In this document: positions 17,348-25,442 of the stretch, piece after piece | Position numbering within the stretch: the stretch's first letter is position 1 | How the letters are laid out: each line of letters opens with the position of its first letter | NCBI RefSeq assembly: GCF_900112205.1 | Contig: NZ_FOKW01000016.1 | Location: 1 to 45,198 of the forward strand | Origin: Natronobacterium haloterrestre | Lineage (GTDB): Archaea > Halobacteriota > Halobacteria > Halobacteriales > Natrialbaceae | DNA length: 45,198 nucleotides | Reading direction: 5' to 3' | Translations under genes and position numbers: made by a program | Notes under the pieces: generated by a model | Told to the model about the DNA's origin: nothing | Database searches by the model: none | What the model saw: only the letters and a program-made list of their open reading frames with translations

Positions 17348-17827
17348 TTACGCCTCGAGGTCGGTGCCGGGGTCGCCCGCATCACCAGGGTTCCACCGAT
17401 CCGAGTACGCCACCCCACAGGAACACTGCGCGTAGGCGTGGACGACGTCGCCCTCGGCGTAGATGCCGCCGACGTCCTCGTTCTGCTCCTCGGTGAACGC
17501 GAAGACGAACTGCACCTCGTGGTCTCCGGCGTCGTCGCCCGGGGTCTCCGGGCAGGTGCCGCCGGCGAGGTCGGCGTCGACGATCCCCTCGTGTTCCATC
17601 GCCGATTTGGCGAACTGCATCGCGCCGGTGCCGGTCGCGGCCTGGAACGCGCTTCGGCCGCGCTCGCCGTCGACGACGATCAGGACGCCGCCGTCGACGT
17701 CCTCGCCGAACTCCGCCAGCCGGTCGTCGGAGACGTAGGAATCGGCCAGAAAGAGGGCGACGTCGTCCGGTCGGTCGCCCGCCAGAAACTCCTCGCGCGC
17801 GGGAAACTCGCTCTCGTCTGCGGTCAT
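17348..17827 (-). CDS. Haloarchaeal conserved protein (DUF5807-like)
   Basis: 159 residues, acidic. FLAGDRPDDVALFLADSYVS and GGVLIVVDGERGRSAFQAAT near the N-terminal half suggest an alpha/beta domain. Toward the end there are several Cys (GGTCPETPGD, then YAQCSCGVAYSDRWNPG), which could form a small metal site. The domain order resembles a haloarchaeal family I remember as DUF5807. It is followed on the other strand by the chemotaxis cluster. Function unknown. Confidence 0.75.
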   Translation of the reverse strand: MTADESEFPAREEFLAGDRPDDVALFLADSYVSDDRLAEFGEDVDGGVLIVVDGERGRSAFQAATGTGAMQFAKSAMEHEGIVDADLAGGTCPETPGDDAGDHEVQFVFAFTEEQNEDVGGIYAEGDVVHAYAQCSCGVAYSDRWNPGDAGDPGTDLEA

Positions 17828-17975
17828 GGCCCGCTATCGGCCTTCGAGCGGGATAAAAGCCGCGACACCGCCCGATATCGGCGACTCGGTTCGGTATCCG
17901 CTCGAGTCGGTCGCCCGGATGCTCGCACATGAAGATTACGGCCATCGGCCGTCAGAAGCGGTCTCGCTGCAAAAA

Positions 17976-17985
17976 CACTTATCTG
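17976..17985 (+). promoter_or_regulatory. TATA-like box upstream of cheW, with a short leading ORF
   Basis: CACTTATCTG is centred ~27 nt upstream of an ATG at 18008, which opens an 11-codon ORF (MSGTDGFRARP, stop 18041-18043). cheW starts 155 nt further on at 18198. A hairpin with 8-bp arms (18070-18077 with 18090-18097) lies in between. This looks like a long leader rather than the usual leaderless arrangement. Confidence 0.45.
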
Positions 17986-18197
17986 TGTTACCTCCCCTTT
18001 CACGACTATGTCCGGAACCGACGGGTTTCGCGCTCGCCCCTGACAGGGGAAGCCACGCCCGTCCGCACACCCGGCCGACGGCCGTACGACGGCCGGGGGA
18101 CGGTTCCGAACGCAGTCGCTCGGTAAGCTCGTCGCCGAACGGGGGTCGACCCGGGCCGCGACGCGACCGCGAGCGACCGAACGGAACGAACCTGACC

Positions 18198-18644
18198 ATG
18201 GCCACGACGAACCAGACCACCACGGACGCGGATTCGGACGGCATCACCACCCACGTCCTCGAGTTCAGCCTCGGGGAGAACCGCTACTGTGTCGACATCG
18301 GCTACGTCGCCGAGATCGTCAACACGGAGGAACTGACACCCGTGCCGAACACGCCGGATCACATCGAGGGCGTCATGGACCTGCGCGGGGAGACGACCAA
18401 GATCGTCAACCTGCGGATGATCTTCGGCGACGAGGAGCCGTCGCTTGGCAACCGAATCATCGTCTTCAAGCGGAAACGCGGCTCCGACGAGCGGATCGGC
18501 TGGCTCGCCGACGAGGTTCACCAGGTCGAGCAGATCGACGTCGACGAGGTCGACACCTCCGTCGAGGGCGAAGGAATCGCCGGCGTGATCCGCCGGGGCG
18601 ACGAGTTCGTGCTCTGGATCGATCCGACCGACGTTCGCGTCTAA
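18198..18644 (+). CDS. cheW: CheW chemotaxis coupling protein
   Basis: 148 residues. A CheW domain spans nearly the whole protein: HVLEFSLGENRYCVDIGYVA, EIVNTEELTPVPNTPDHIEG, VMDLRGETTKIVNLRMIFG and IGWLADEVHQVEQI are the diagnostic segments. CheW links transducers to CheA in the chemosensory array. The start ATG 18198 (MATTNQTTTD) gives a short disordered N-tail. It is the first gene of the chemosensory block, followed by convergent sensor genes. Confidence 0.95.
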   Translation: MATTNQTTTDADSDGITTHVLEFSLGENRYCVDIGYVAEIVNTEELTPVPNTPDHIEGVMDLRGETTKIVNLRMIFGDEEPSLGNRIIVFKRKRGSDERIGWLADEVHQVEQIDVDEVDTSVEGEGIAGVIRRGDEFVLWIDPTDVRV

Positions 18645-18738
18645 CTCCTGGCAAGTCCGTCCTTCGTCGTTCGCGTTTTCCGTCGACGCTCGAGCGAAGC
18701 CGACTGTCGAACCCGATCGTGCGGGAGACGACGCCGTC

Positions 18739-21021
18739 TCAGTCGACGACCGGAAGTTCGACGACGAAGACGCTTCCTTCCGGTTCGTTATCGACGATTC
18801 GAACGTCGCCCTCGTACCGGTCGACGAGGGTTCTGACGAGGTAGAGACCCAGTCCCGTTCCGTCGCTGTCGAGTCCCTTCTCTCCCTCCTGGAAGATCCG
18901 TTTCTTCTCCTCGTCGGGAATACCGGGACCGTCGTCCGCGATCCGGACCCGGACGGTTTCGTCGTCGGCCTCCGCCGAGACGGTAACCGTCGGCACGTCC
19001 TCGTCGTTGTGGAGGATCGCGTTGGAAAGCAGGTTCCGGAACACCGATTCCAGCAACTCGTCGGCCAGCACCGTGACGTCCGGAAGCGATCCCTCGACGG
19101 TGAGCAACGCGCGTTCGTGGTTCGAGCGGACGTCGTCGACCTGGTCCCCGAGGACGGGCCGCAATCGCACGGGGGAGCGGTCGACCCCGACCTGCAACAG
19201 CACTTCCGTGACGTCGCGGGCCGTCTCCGTGATGTCGACCGCCTCGCGAGCCGCCTCCAGTACTTGCTCGACGTACTCCTCGGTTCCTTCGTCGACGTGT
19301 TCCCGGAGGAGTTCGGTGTAGGCAAGCACGAGCTGGAGGTCGTTGCGAACGTCGTGGCGGACGACCTGGTTGAGCAACTCGAGGTTGTCCCGCTGTCGCT
19401 CGAGCGTACGTTCGTACTCCTTGCGCTCGGTGACGTCCCGGGCGTAGCCGAGCACGGCGTCGTCGCCGCTGCCGGACACCTCGTAGGGGATCTTGACGGT
19501 GCGGAACGTCTTCGTCTCGCCGTCGGCGGTCGTCAACTCCTCTTCGGGGATCGATTTGGGCTCGCCCGACTCGATGACCTCGAGGTCGTCGGACCGGAAC
19601 TGTTCGGAATCCTCGGCCGCGGGAATGACCTCGGACTCCGTGCTGCCTTCGACGTCCGCGGGCGTCGTGCCGTACGCCTCGGCGGTCGCCTCGTTCGCCA
19701 GCAGATACTCGCCGTCGCGATCCTTGACGAAGATCAGGTCCGGAATGAGGTCGATGATCTGGCGGAGCTCCTCGTGGGCCTGCTCGATGGCCGCTTCGTA
19801 CTCGGTGCGTGCGGTGACGTCGCGATAGACCCAGAGGCGACCGTATCGCCGCTCGTCGTCGACGACGGGGGTCGAATAGAACTCCAGGGTGCGCCCGTCC
19901 TCGAGCCGGATCTCCTCGCCGTGGACCTCGTCGGGGCGGTCGTACAACCGCTCGATCGTGGCGGCGAATCGTTCGGGCTCGGGCTCCTCGATCACGTCGA
20001 GGGCGTCCGCCAGCAACGCTTCCCCGTCGGTCGGGACCTCGTCTCGATCGGCCAGCCCCCACAGTTCGAGGAACCGGTCGTTGTAGTGGAGGACTGTCCA
20101 GTCGAGATCGGTGACCAGCGTCCCGTCCTTGGTCGCCTCCGTGACGGCCTCGAGCAGCGAGGACTGGCGCTGCAGTCGCTCCTGCTGTCGCTTCCGCTCG
20201 GAGACGTCCGTCGAGACCCCACAGATGGCCTCGACGTTCCCGTCCTCGTCGGACACCGGCGACTTCCGCGTCAGCCGCACGGTCTCCCCCTCGGCAGTCG
20301 GGACCGTCTCCTCCGTTTCGATCGACTCGCCGGTCTCGAGGACGCGTCGATCCTGCCGCCGATAGTCGGGCAACCGATCGGCGGGAAACAGATCCTCGTC
20401 GGTCAACTCGGTGACGTCCACGTCCGCGTCGATGCCGAACAGGTCCCGACACGCCCGGTTCATCAGCAGGTAGCTGCCGTCGGTATCTTTCAGAAACACC
20501 GCGGCGGACATGGTCTCGAGCACGGTTTCGAACCGACGGTGCATGCGGTTCAGCGTCCGTTCCCGCTTCTTTCGTTCCGTCACGTTCCGCGAGGTCCCGA
20601 CGATGCCGCTCACCTCGCCGTCCTCGAGGATCGGCGTCAACTTCGTCTCCCAGCAGGTCGTGCCAGCACCGAACGGCAGGGTTTCCTCGTACTCGATCGG
20701 CTCGGCCCGTTCGACACAGCGCCGGTAGTTCTCGGCGACGGTCGCCCCCTGTTCGTCGCCGAGGAGTTCCCGCGGCGTCTGTCCCCGGAGTTCGTCCTCC
20801 GAGAGGCCGGTCTGGTCCCGGTGTGAGGCGTTGTTCCGTCGGAACGTGAACGTGTACCCTCCACCCCCGTCGCTGCCGTCGTCCGTCCGCTCGACGTCGA
20901 CCAGAAACACGGCGTCGTCGATGGCCCGAAAGATCGTCTCGTAGACGTTCTCGGCCCCGGAATCGATCGCGCCGAGCGAGTCGGTATCGTTATCCGTGGC
21001 TGTCTCGGGATCGTCGTTCAT
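18739..21021 (-). CDS. Multi-PAS sensor histidine kinase
   Basis: 760 residues, no membrane segment. There are four PAS domains in tandem (about residues 27-150, 157-275, 283-400 and 410-530), each ending with the typical DVTERK/DVTARTE linker. A histidine-kinase module follows: H box VVRHDVRNDLQLVLAYTELL (phospho-His), N box NLLSNAILHNDED, G1 DDGPGIPD, G2 GTGLGLYLV. It is a soluble sensor kinase of a type abundant in haloarchaea, often without a neighbouring response regulator. The ligand or redox sensing of the PAS domains is unknown. Its 5' region shares an 11-bp motif with the transducer gene upstream. Confidence 0.93.
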   Translation of the reverse strand: MNDDPETATDNDTDSLGAIDSGAENVYETIFRAIDDAVFLVDVERTDDGSDGGGGYTFTFRRNNASHRDQTGLSEDELRGQTPRELLGDEQGATVAENYRRCVERAEPIEYEETLPFGAGTTCWETKLTPILEDGEVSGIVGTSRNVTERKKRERTLNRMHRRFETVLETMSAAVFLKDTDGSYLLMNRACRDLFGIDADVDVTELTDEDLFPADRLPDYRRQDRRVLETGESIETEETVPTAEGETVRLTRKSPVSDEDGNVEAICGVSTDVSERKRQQERLQRQSSLLEAVTEATKDGTLVTDLDWTVLHYNDRFLELWGLADRDEVPTDGEALLADALDVIEEPEPERFAATIERLYDRPDEVHGEEIRLEDGRTLEFYSTPVVDDERRYGRLWVYRDVTARTEYEAAIEQAHEELRQIIDLIPDLIFVKDRDGEYLLANEATAEAYGTTPADVEGSTESEVIPAAEDSEQFRSDDLEVIESGEPKSIPEEELTTADGETKTFRTVKIPYEVSGSGDDAVLGYARDVTERKEYERTLERQRDNLELLNQVVRHDVRNDLQLVLAYTELLREHVDEGTEEYVEQVLEAAREAVDITETARDVTEVLLQVGVDRSPVRLRPVLGDQVDDVRSNHERALLTVEGSLPDVTVLADELLESVFRNLLSNAILHNDEDVPTVTVSAEADDETVRVRIADDGPGIPDEEKKRIFQEGEKGLDSDGTGLGLYLVRTLVDRYEGDVRIVDNEPEGSVFVVELPVVD

Positions 21022-21038
21022 CGTATGTCTTCTCGAGG

Positions 21039-21049
21039 TGAACGTCTAG
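21039..21049 (-). promoter_or_regulatory. Shared 11-bp motif, copy 1
   Basis: TAGACGTTCAC (minus strand) lies 18-28 nt upstream of the histidine-kinase start codon. An identical copy at 22701-22711 lies 11-21 nt upstream of the transducer start, hinting at a common regulator or common leader element. Confidence 0.35.
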
Positions 21050-21148
21050 ACGAGCGACGGTGATATGCTTCGCGGCCGTCCGAGGGAGCGTTCGCAGCGC
21101 CGCGTCCGCGGGAGGGGAGTCGCCGCTATCGGCTATCGGGCCCGCGGC

Positions 21149-22690
21149 CTACCGCTCGTCCACGTCCGTCTCCGTCCGTAGCTCGTCGACTTCGTCCACC
21201 AGCTGATCGATCGTCTGCTGCTGGTGGTCCGTCGCCGCGACGACCCGCTCGGCGGCCGCCTCGCTCTCGTCGGAGCGATCCCGGACCGTCTCCATCGTCG
21301 ACGTGAGCTCTTCGACGCTGGCCGTCTGGTCGTCGACGACGCGTGCCACCTCCGAGATGCCGTTCGTCGCTTCCTGGACCGATGCCGAGATCCCCTCGAG
21401 GGCGTCCAGGACGGCCTCGATCTGCTCGTCGGCGTGGTCGATCCGCCCGTGGGAGCGTTCGACCGCGTCGGCCGTCTCGTCGGTCTGGGCCTGGAGTTCC
21501 TCGAGGCTGGTCGATATCTCCTCGGTGTGCTGTTGGGTTTCGTCGGCCAGCGTCTTCACGTGGTCGGCCACGACCGCGAAGCCGTCGCCGCTCTCGCCCG
21601 CGCGGGCGGCCTCGATGTTGGCGTTGAGCGCGAGCAGGTTGGTCTCGTCGGCCACGTCCGAGATCACCTCCACGACGTCGCCGATCTCGTCCATCCGCGC
21701 GGAGAGGGCGTCGACGCTCTCGACGAGTTCGTCGCCGATCTCGACGACGTCGGCCATCGCCTCGCGTGCGTCCTCGCCGGCCTCGAGGCCGTTCTCGACC
21801 GCCTCGCTGGCGTCCTCGGCCGCCGAGTCGACCTCGTCGGCCTGGGCAGCCAACTCCTCCATCCCGGCCGCGAACGACTGCATCTCGTCGACCGAGTCCT
21901 GCAAGAGCGCGTGCTGCTCGGAGACGTTCCCCGAGATCTCGTCGGCCGCGCCGGTCGCCTCGTCGACGGCGGCCTCCATCTGCTCGGCGCGCTCGGTAAC
22001 GCGTCCGGTCAGGGTCTCGAGGGTGTCTGCCATCTCGTTGACGTCGTCGATAACCGCCGTCAGTTCCGACTCGAGCGCTGCGAACTCCTCGCGGCGGCTG
22101 GCTCGCGCCGTGAGGTCGCCGCGGCCGATCCGGTTCGCCGTCGCCTGTATCTCGCGGACGAGGTCGGCAGTGGCGTCGCGCTGGTTCACGACGTCCGTTC
22201 TGTCGACGACGACCTCGATCACCCCCACGAGATCGCCGTCTTCGTACAGCGGCGTCGCCGAGAAGTCGATGTGCTTCTCGTCGCCGTGGCGGTCGACCAT
22301 CGTACTGCTGTCCCCGTACCGGTTGCGCGACGGGTCCCGAAGTTCGACGTCGAACTCCCGGTGGGCCCGGTCTGGCGCTTGCAGGACCTTGTCGGCGAGG
22401 GTGTCCGCACGGCGGCCGTCCGGGTAGAACAGCTCGGAGACGTGTTCGTGGCCGATCGCCTCCTCGCGGTCGACGCCGGTCAGTTCGACGATGGCCGCGT
22501 TCCACTCGCGGACGCGGCCGTCGGCGTCGAGCACGAACGTCGGCACGCCCGTCCCGTCGAACAGTTGCTGGTAGCCGGCGCGACGGAGCGTTCGGTCATC
22601 GGTCGTGTCCCCAGTTCCCGCGAGCTCGGGTTCGTCGTCCGTCCCCACCGTCTCTCCACGGCCCCTTCGGTCGACAGTCCGTTCACTCAT
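21149..22690 (-). CDS. Soluble PAS-domain methyl-accepting transducer (Htr)
   Basis: 513 residues from ATG 22690 (MSERTVDRRG). One PAS domain (~residues 46-165: GTGVPTFVLDADGRVREWNA through LVGVIEVVVDRTDV), a short HAMP-like linker (NRIGRGDLTARAS), then a long coiled coil with the conserved signalling tip VEVISDVADETNLLALNANI followed by EAARAGESGDGFAVVADHVK. Methylatable Glu/Gln pairs flank the tip. There is no membrane segment, so it is a cytoplasmic sensor. It would signal through CheW to CheA. The TATA-like box at ~22722-22728 lies ~35 nt before the start. Confidence 0.94.
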   Translation of the reverse strand: MSERTVDRRGRGETVGTDDEPELAGTGDTTDDRTLRRAGYQQLFDGTGVPTFVLDADGRVREWNAAIVELTGVDREEAIGHEHVSELFYPDGRRADTLADKVLQAPDRAHREFDVELRDPSRNRYGDSSTMVDRHGDEKHIDFSATPLYEDGDLVGVIEVVVDRTDVVNQRDATADLVREIQATANRIGRGDLTARASRREEFAALESELTAVIDDVNEMADTLETLTGRVTERAEQMEAAVDEATGAADEISGNVSEQHALLQDSVDEMQSFAAGMEELAAQADEVDSAAEDASEAVENGLEAGEDAREAMADVVEIGDELVESVDALSARMDEIGDVVEVISDVADETNLLALNANIEAARAGESGDGFAVVADHVKTLADETQQHTEEISTSLEELQAQTDETADAVERSHGRIDHADEQIEAVLDALEGISASVQEATNGISEVARVVDDQTASVEELTSTMETVRDRSDESEAAAERVVAATDHQQQTIDQLVDEVDELRTETDVDER

Positions 22691-22700
22691 TCGTATCACT

Positions 22701-22711
22701 GTGAACGTCTA
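22701..22711 (-). promoter_or_regulatory. Shared 11-bp motif, copy 2
   Basis: TAGACGTTCAC (minus strand) is the outer part of an imperfect inverted repeat GTTCAC (22681-22686)/GTGAAC (22701-22706) that spans the transducer start codon. The exact 11-bp word also occurs at 21039-21049 upstream of the histidine kinase. Confidence 0.35.
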
Positions 22712-22870
22712 ACCTGGGGTAGTTAAATCTCGTGGCAGATCGGCCGTTTCGAGGCTGTTTCGTCGGGAACTGCGCTCCTGTTTCGAGTTTCCGTTTCGGT
22801 TCGATACCCGCTCGTCGCCGACCGGGGCGGCTCGGGTCGTCGTCCGTCGGGTACGGGCCGTCGGCACTCG

Positions 22871-22912
22871 CGGCTACGGCGACGCGGCTACGGCGACGCG
22901 GCTACGGCGACG
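22871..22912. repeat. Three 14-bp tandem repeats between genes
   Basis: CGGCTACGGCGACG occurs three times in tandem without mismatch at 22871-22884, 22885-22898 and 22899-22912. It lies between the transducer start and the 3' end of the CheW-like gene, outside coding sequence. It looks like a recent tandem duplication. Confidence 0.9.
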
Positions 22913-22964
22913 CGGGCCGGTGACACGGGCCAGCGACGAGAAGAAACGACGTTCGGTCCCGGCG

Positions 22965-24107
22965 TTACGCGTCCGCCGCCGGCGTGTGCTCGGTCGAGAT
23001 GTTGTCGATGATCTCGTCGACGTCCAGCCACGTGACGAGGGTCGTCTCCCCATCGGTGTTTTTCTTGACGATCCCCTCGACGAACTCGTGTTGGGCGCCG
23101 ACGTCGCCGTCCATCGCGCTGTTGGGGTCGTCGATCTGGGACTCCCGGTAGGTGACCGCCTGGGAGACGTCGGTCACGCGCACGCCGAGTTTCTGCTTGT
23201 CGTCGTCGCGCTCGAGGACGACGATGTAGTGTTCTTCCGAGAGTTCGTTGCGCTCGATATCGAGCATGGCCGTCGGATCGAGGACGCCGGTGATCTCGCC
23301 GCGGAGGTCGGTGACGCCGTCGATCGCGTCGGGGCCGCGGGGGAACCGCGTGATGTCTTTCATCTCGACGATCGCGCTGACCCGGTCGATCTCGATCGCG
23401 TAGCGGCTGTCACGCAGGTAGAACTCGAGCATCTGGATCGTGTCCGCCTGGTTGTGGGTCGAGGCGATCAGCGAGTCGCCCTGCTCGAAGACCTCCTTGC
23501 TGCGGGTAAGCGTCGCGTCGCCGTACCGATCGCCCTCCTGACCGACGGCAGAGGCGTCGACGGTGGCACCGTTCCCGAGGTCAACGTCGCCTCCGATGCC
23601 GGCGATCGCGCCGCGCAAGGCGGGGTCGATCCCCTGTTCGGCGGCTTCCTCGTCGGCGGGGCGTTCGACCATCGCCTCGAGGCCGTCGTCGTCTGCGTCC
23701 GCGACGGCTGGCGTGGGACTGGACTCGGCTTCGGGATCGAGTTCGCCTTCGGTGTCTGCGTCTGCTTTCGTCTCGTCCTCTGCGTCGACGATCTCCGATT
23801 CGTCGTAGGAAACCGTCTCTCCGCCGCTCGAGTCGTCGTTCGTGTCGCCGTCGTCGGTGTCGTTCGTATCGACGTTCGAGTCCGTAGACTCCTCGGAAGT
23901 CTCGGCGTCGTCTCCCCCCTCGGCTGTGGCGTCGCTGGACCCCCCGTCGGTCGCTTCCGGTTCCGAGTCGGCCCTCTCCATCTCGTCAGTCGATTCGGAC
24001 GCCGATTCCTCGTTCGTCCCCGTCTCGTCGCCGGATCCGCCCTCGCCGTCCCCACGACTCGAACGGTTGCGCATCTCCCGGATCCGCCGGGCTCTGTCGT
24101 CGGTCAT
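22965..24107 (-). CDS. CheW-like protein with long disordered N-terminus, coupled to ParA
   Basis: 380 residues from ATG 24107 (MTDDRARRIREMRNRS). Residues 1-16 are strongly basic, followed by about 200 residues of very acidic, Ser/Thr/Glu-rich, probably disordered sequence. The C-terminal ~165 residues are a CheW domain (QMLEFYLRDSRYAIEIDRVS, then GPDAIDGVTDLRGEITGVLD, and KLGVRVTDVSQAV). The start codon overlaps the parA stop in an ATGA arrangement, a sign of coupled translation. The layout matches bacterial ParP (disordered N-terminal part plus CheW-like C-terminal domain), the partner of the ParA-like ParC in polar localisation of chemotaxis arrays. By inference it links the array to the ParA ATPase, with the basic N-terminal peptide as a possible ATPase-stimulating contact. 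It could instead be just a CheW variant. Confidence 0.9.
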   Translation of the reverse strand: MTDDRARRIREMRNRSSRGDGEGGSGDETGTNEESASESTDEMERADSEPEATDGGSSDATAEGGDDAETSEESTDSNVDTNDTDDGDTNDDSSGGETVSYDESEIVDAEDETKADADTEGELDPEAESSPTPAVADADDDGLEAMVERPADEEAAEQGIDPALRGAIAGIGGDVDLGNGATVDASAVGQEGDRYGDATLTRSKEVFEQGDSLIASTHNQADTIQMLEFYLRDSRYAIEIDRVSAIVEMKDITRFPRGPDAIDGVTDLRGEITGVLDPTAMLDIERNELSEEHYIVVLERDDDKQKLGVRVTDVSQAVTYRESQIDDPNSAMDGDVGAQHEFVEGIVKKNTDGETTLVTWLDVDEIIDNISTEHTPAADA

Positions 24108-24922
24108 GCCGATACCTCCAGTCTGGTACTGGTGAGTCGTTCGTCGAGTGTCTCGGCCATCGAAGCGAATACCTCTCGCATGTCGTTTTCCTCCTCGACC
24201 GCGAAGATCGAACTCCCGGCGGAAAACGCCCGCTGGAAGGCCACCCGTTTTCGGACCCGGTAGAGCGGCGTCTCCGGCAGCGCGTCCTCGAACCACTCGA
24301 GCATCTCGTCGGCCGCGTTCGTGTTCTCGATCCGGTTTGCCACGAGCGCCTGCGGTTCGATCTCGACGTCGTGATCCATCTCGAGCGCGCCGACGTAGTC
24401 GAACAGCAACTCGAGCGAGCGCTTGCTCGTGGGCTCGGCCAGCGCCGGAATCACGAGGTTCTGGGCCGCGACCAGCCCGTTGTCGGTTACCGCGCCGAGG
24501 TGTGGGGGACAGTCCACGACGACGAAGTCGTAGTCGACGTCGACGTCGGCGCCGGCGTCGCTCTCGAGCGACGTCAGCAGCCGGTCGAGTCGTAGTTCAG
24601 CGTCGTCCTCGGCGGCCAGCGTCGAGGCGGCGGCGTTCATGTCCACGTTGCTCGCGACGACGTCCATCTCCTCGTGGTCGTAGACGATCTCTTCGCGGGG
24701 GACGCCCTCGGGGTCGACGAGCGCGTCGAGCAGCGTCGGCGGCTCCGCGTCGTAGGCCTCGAGCAGCCCGAGTCCCTCCGTCGCGTTCCCCTGGGGGTCG
24801 AGATCGACGAAGAGTACGTCCCGGCCGCGGTCGTTCAGCGCGCCGGCGAGGTTGATCGCGACGGTCGTCTTTCCGACACCTCCCTTCTGATTTGTCACAC
24901 ACAGCCGAGCGGGTTCCGCCAT
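24104..24922 (-). CDS. parA: ParA-family ATPase
   Basis: 272 residues from ATG 24922 (MAEPARLCVTNQKGGVGKTT). The deviant Walker A KGGVGKTT near residue 14 with both Lys residues, Walker A' DLDPQGNATEGLG and Walker B VVVDCPPHLGAVT are complete, so it should bind ATP and form the sandwich dimer of ParA/MinD proteins. Its 3' end overlaps the CheW-like gene by 4 nt. It lies in a chemotaxis cluster and no parB gene is visible. I infer a role in positioning or segregating the chemosensory array rather than DNA; a chromosome or plasmid partition role is the alternative. The TATA-like GAGTTATGTG lies ~31 nt upstream. Confidence 0.93.
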   Translation of the reverse strand: MAEPARLCVTNQKGGVGKTTVAINLAGALNDRGRDVLFVDLDPQGNATEGLGLLEAYDAEPPTLLDALVDPEGVPREEIVYDHEEMDVVASNVDMNAAASTLAAEDDAELRLDRLLTSLESDAGADVDVDYDFVVVDCPPHLGAVTDNGLVAAQNLVIPALAEPTSKRSLELLFDYVGALEMDHDVEIEPQALVANRIENTNAADEMLEWFEDALPETPLYRVRKRVAFQRAFSAGSSIFAVEEENDMREVFASMAETLDERLTSTRLEVSA

Positions 24923-25030
24923 TCTCTCGTGAGATTTCAACTCTGCCCACATAACTCACACGGCCAACCGACCGCACGACGGCCTCGAGACGGGTTAGGC
25001 GACGGGATTTTGCGGTCCGAAACGATCCGT

Positions 25031-25080
25031 GGGGATCCGAAGTCCTTCGAAATCCTTCGAAGTCCTTCGAAGTTTTCCGA
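25031..25080. repeat. Phased 10-bp repeat array
   Basis: Reading from 25031 there are five 10-bp units: GGGGATCCGA, AGTCCTTCGA, AATCCTTCGA, AGTCCTTCGA, AGTTTTCCGA. Three of the central units share at least 9 of 10 bases with AGTCCTTCGA. The spacing of one helical turn puts all copies on the same DNA face. It lies ~110-160 nt upstream of parA and ~360 nt upstream of cheB, so it could be an operator, or a centromere-like site for a ParA system. Confidence 0.75.
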
Positions 25081-25213
25081 ACCACCGGCGAACGAGTCCC
25101 GCTCCAACCCCGGCGGGGACCCGTCGTCGATCGTCCCCGTCGGTCGACGTCGAACGGACCTCCTCGAGACCGGATTCGCCGTCGTCGGCGGGCGACGTGT
25201 CGAATCGGCCGAA

Positions 25214-25221
25214 TTCTTTAT
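25214..25221 (+). promoter_or_regulatory. TATA-like box upstream of cheB
   Basis: TTCTTTAT lies 26-33 nt upstream of an ATG at 25247 and 220 nt upstream of the cheB start. This suggests the cheBA transcript has a long leader, or a short ORF at its 5' end. Confidence 0.4.
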
Positions 25222-25442
25222 CAGTCGAACATCGCAATTCAGTTCCATGGCAGGGAACGTATCGTCCGCTGAGTATACTGGCGGCCGACCGCGGCGGTCG
25301 CGAAGAGCGCGAACGAGTACCTGACAGCTATGAGCACTATTTTCTCTCCGAAAACCGGACGACGACAGCACCGACGGACCGACGCCGTCGGGCAGGTATC
25401 GAGCGTGATTCACACCCGCGAGCGCCAGTTTCGGTGTCACTG

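Larger units (their letters stand above)
24923..25442. other. Divergent intergenic region between parA and cheB
   Basis: 520 nt. From left to right: the parA promoter (~24953), five phased 10-bp units (25031-25080), a gap without signals, a TATA-like TTCTTTAT (25214-25221), then two small ORFs, 25 codons at 25247 and 37 codons ending in TGATG at the cheB start. Both are Arg-rich and not convincing genes. I see no tRNA or conserved coding region. Confidence 0.5.

Noticed and set aside
24148-24855. 235-codon ORF opposite parA
   Set aside because: Very Arg/Pro/Ser-rich, typical antisense shadow; parA itself is complete with Walker motifs.
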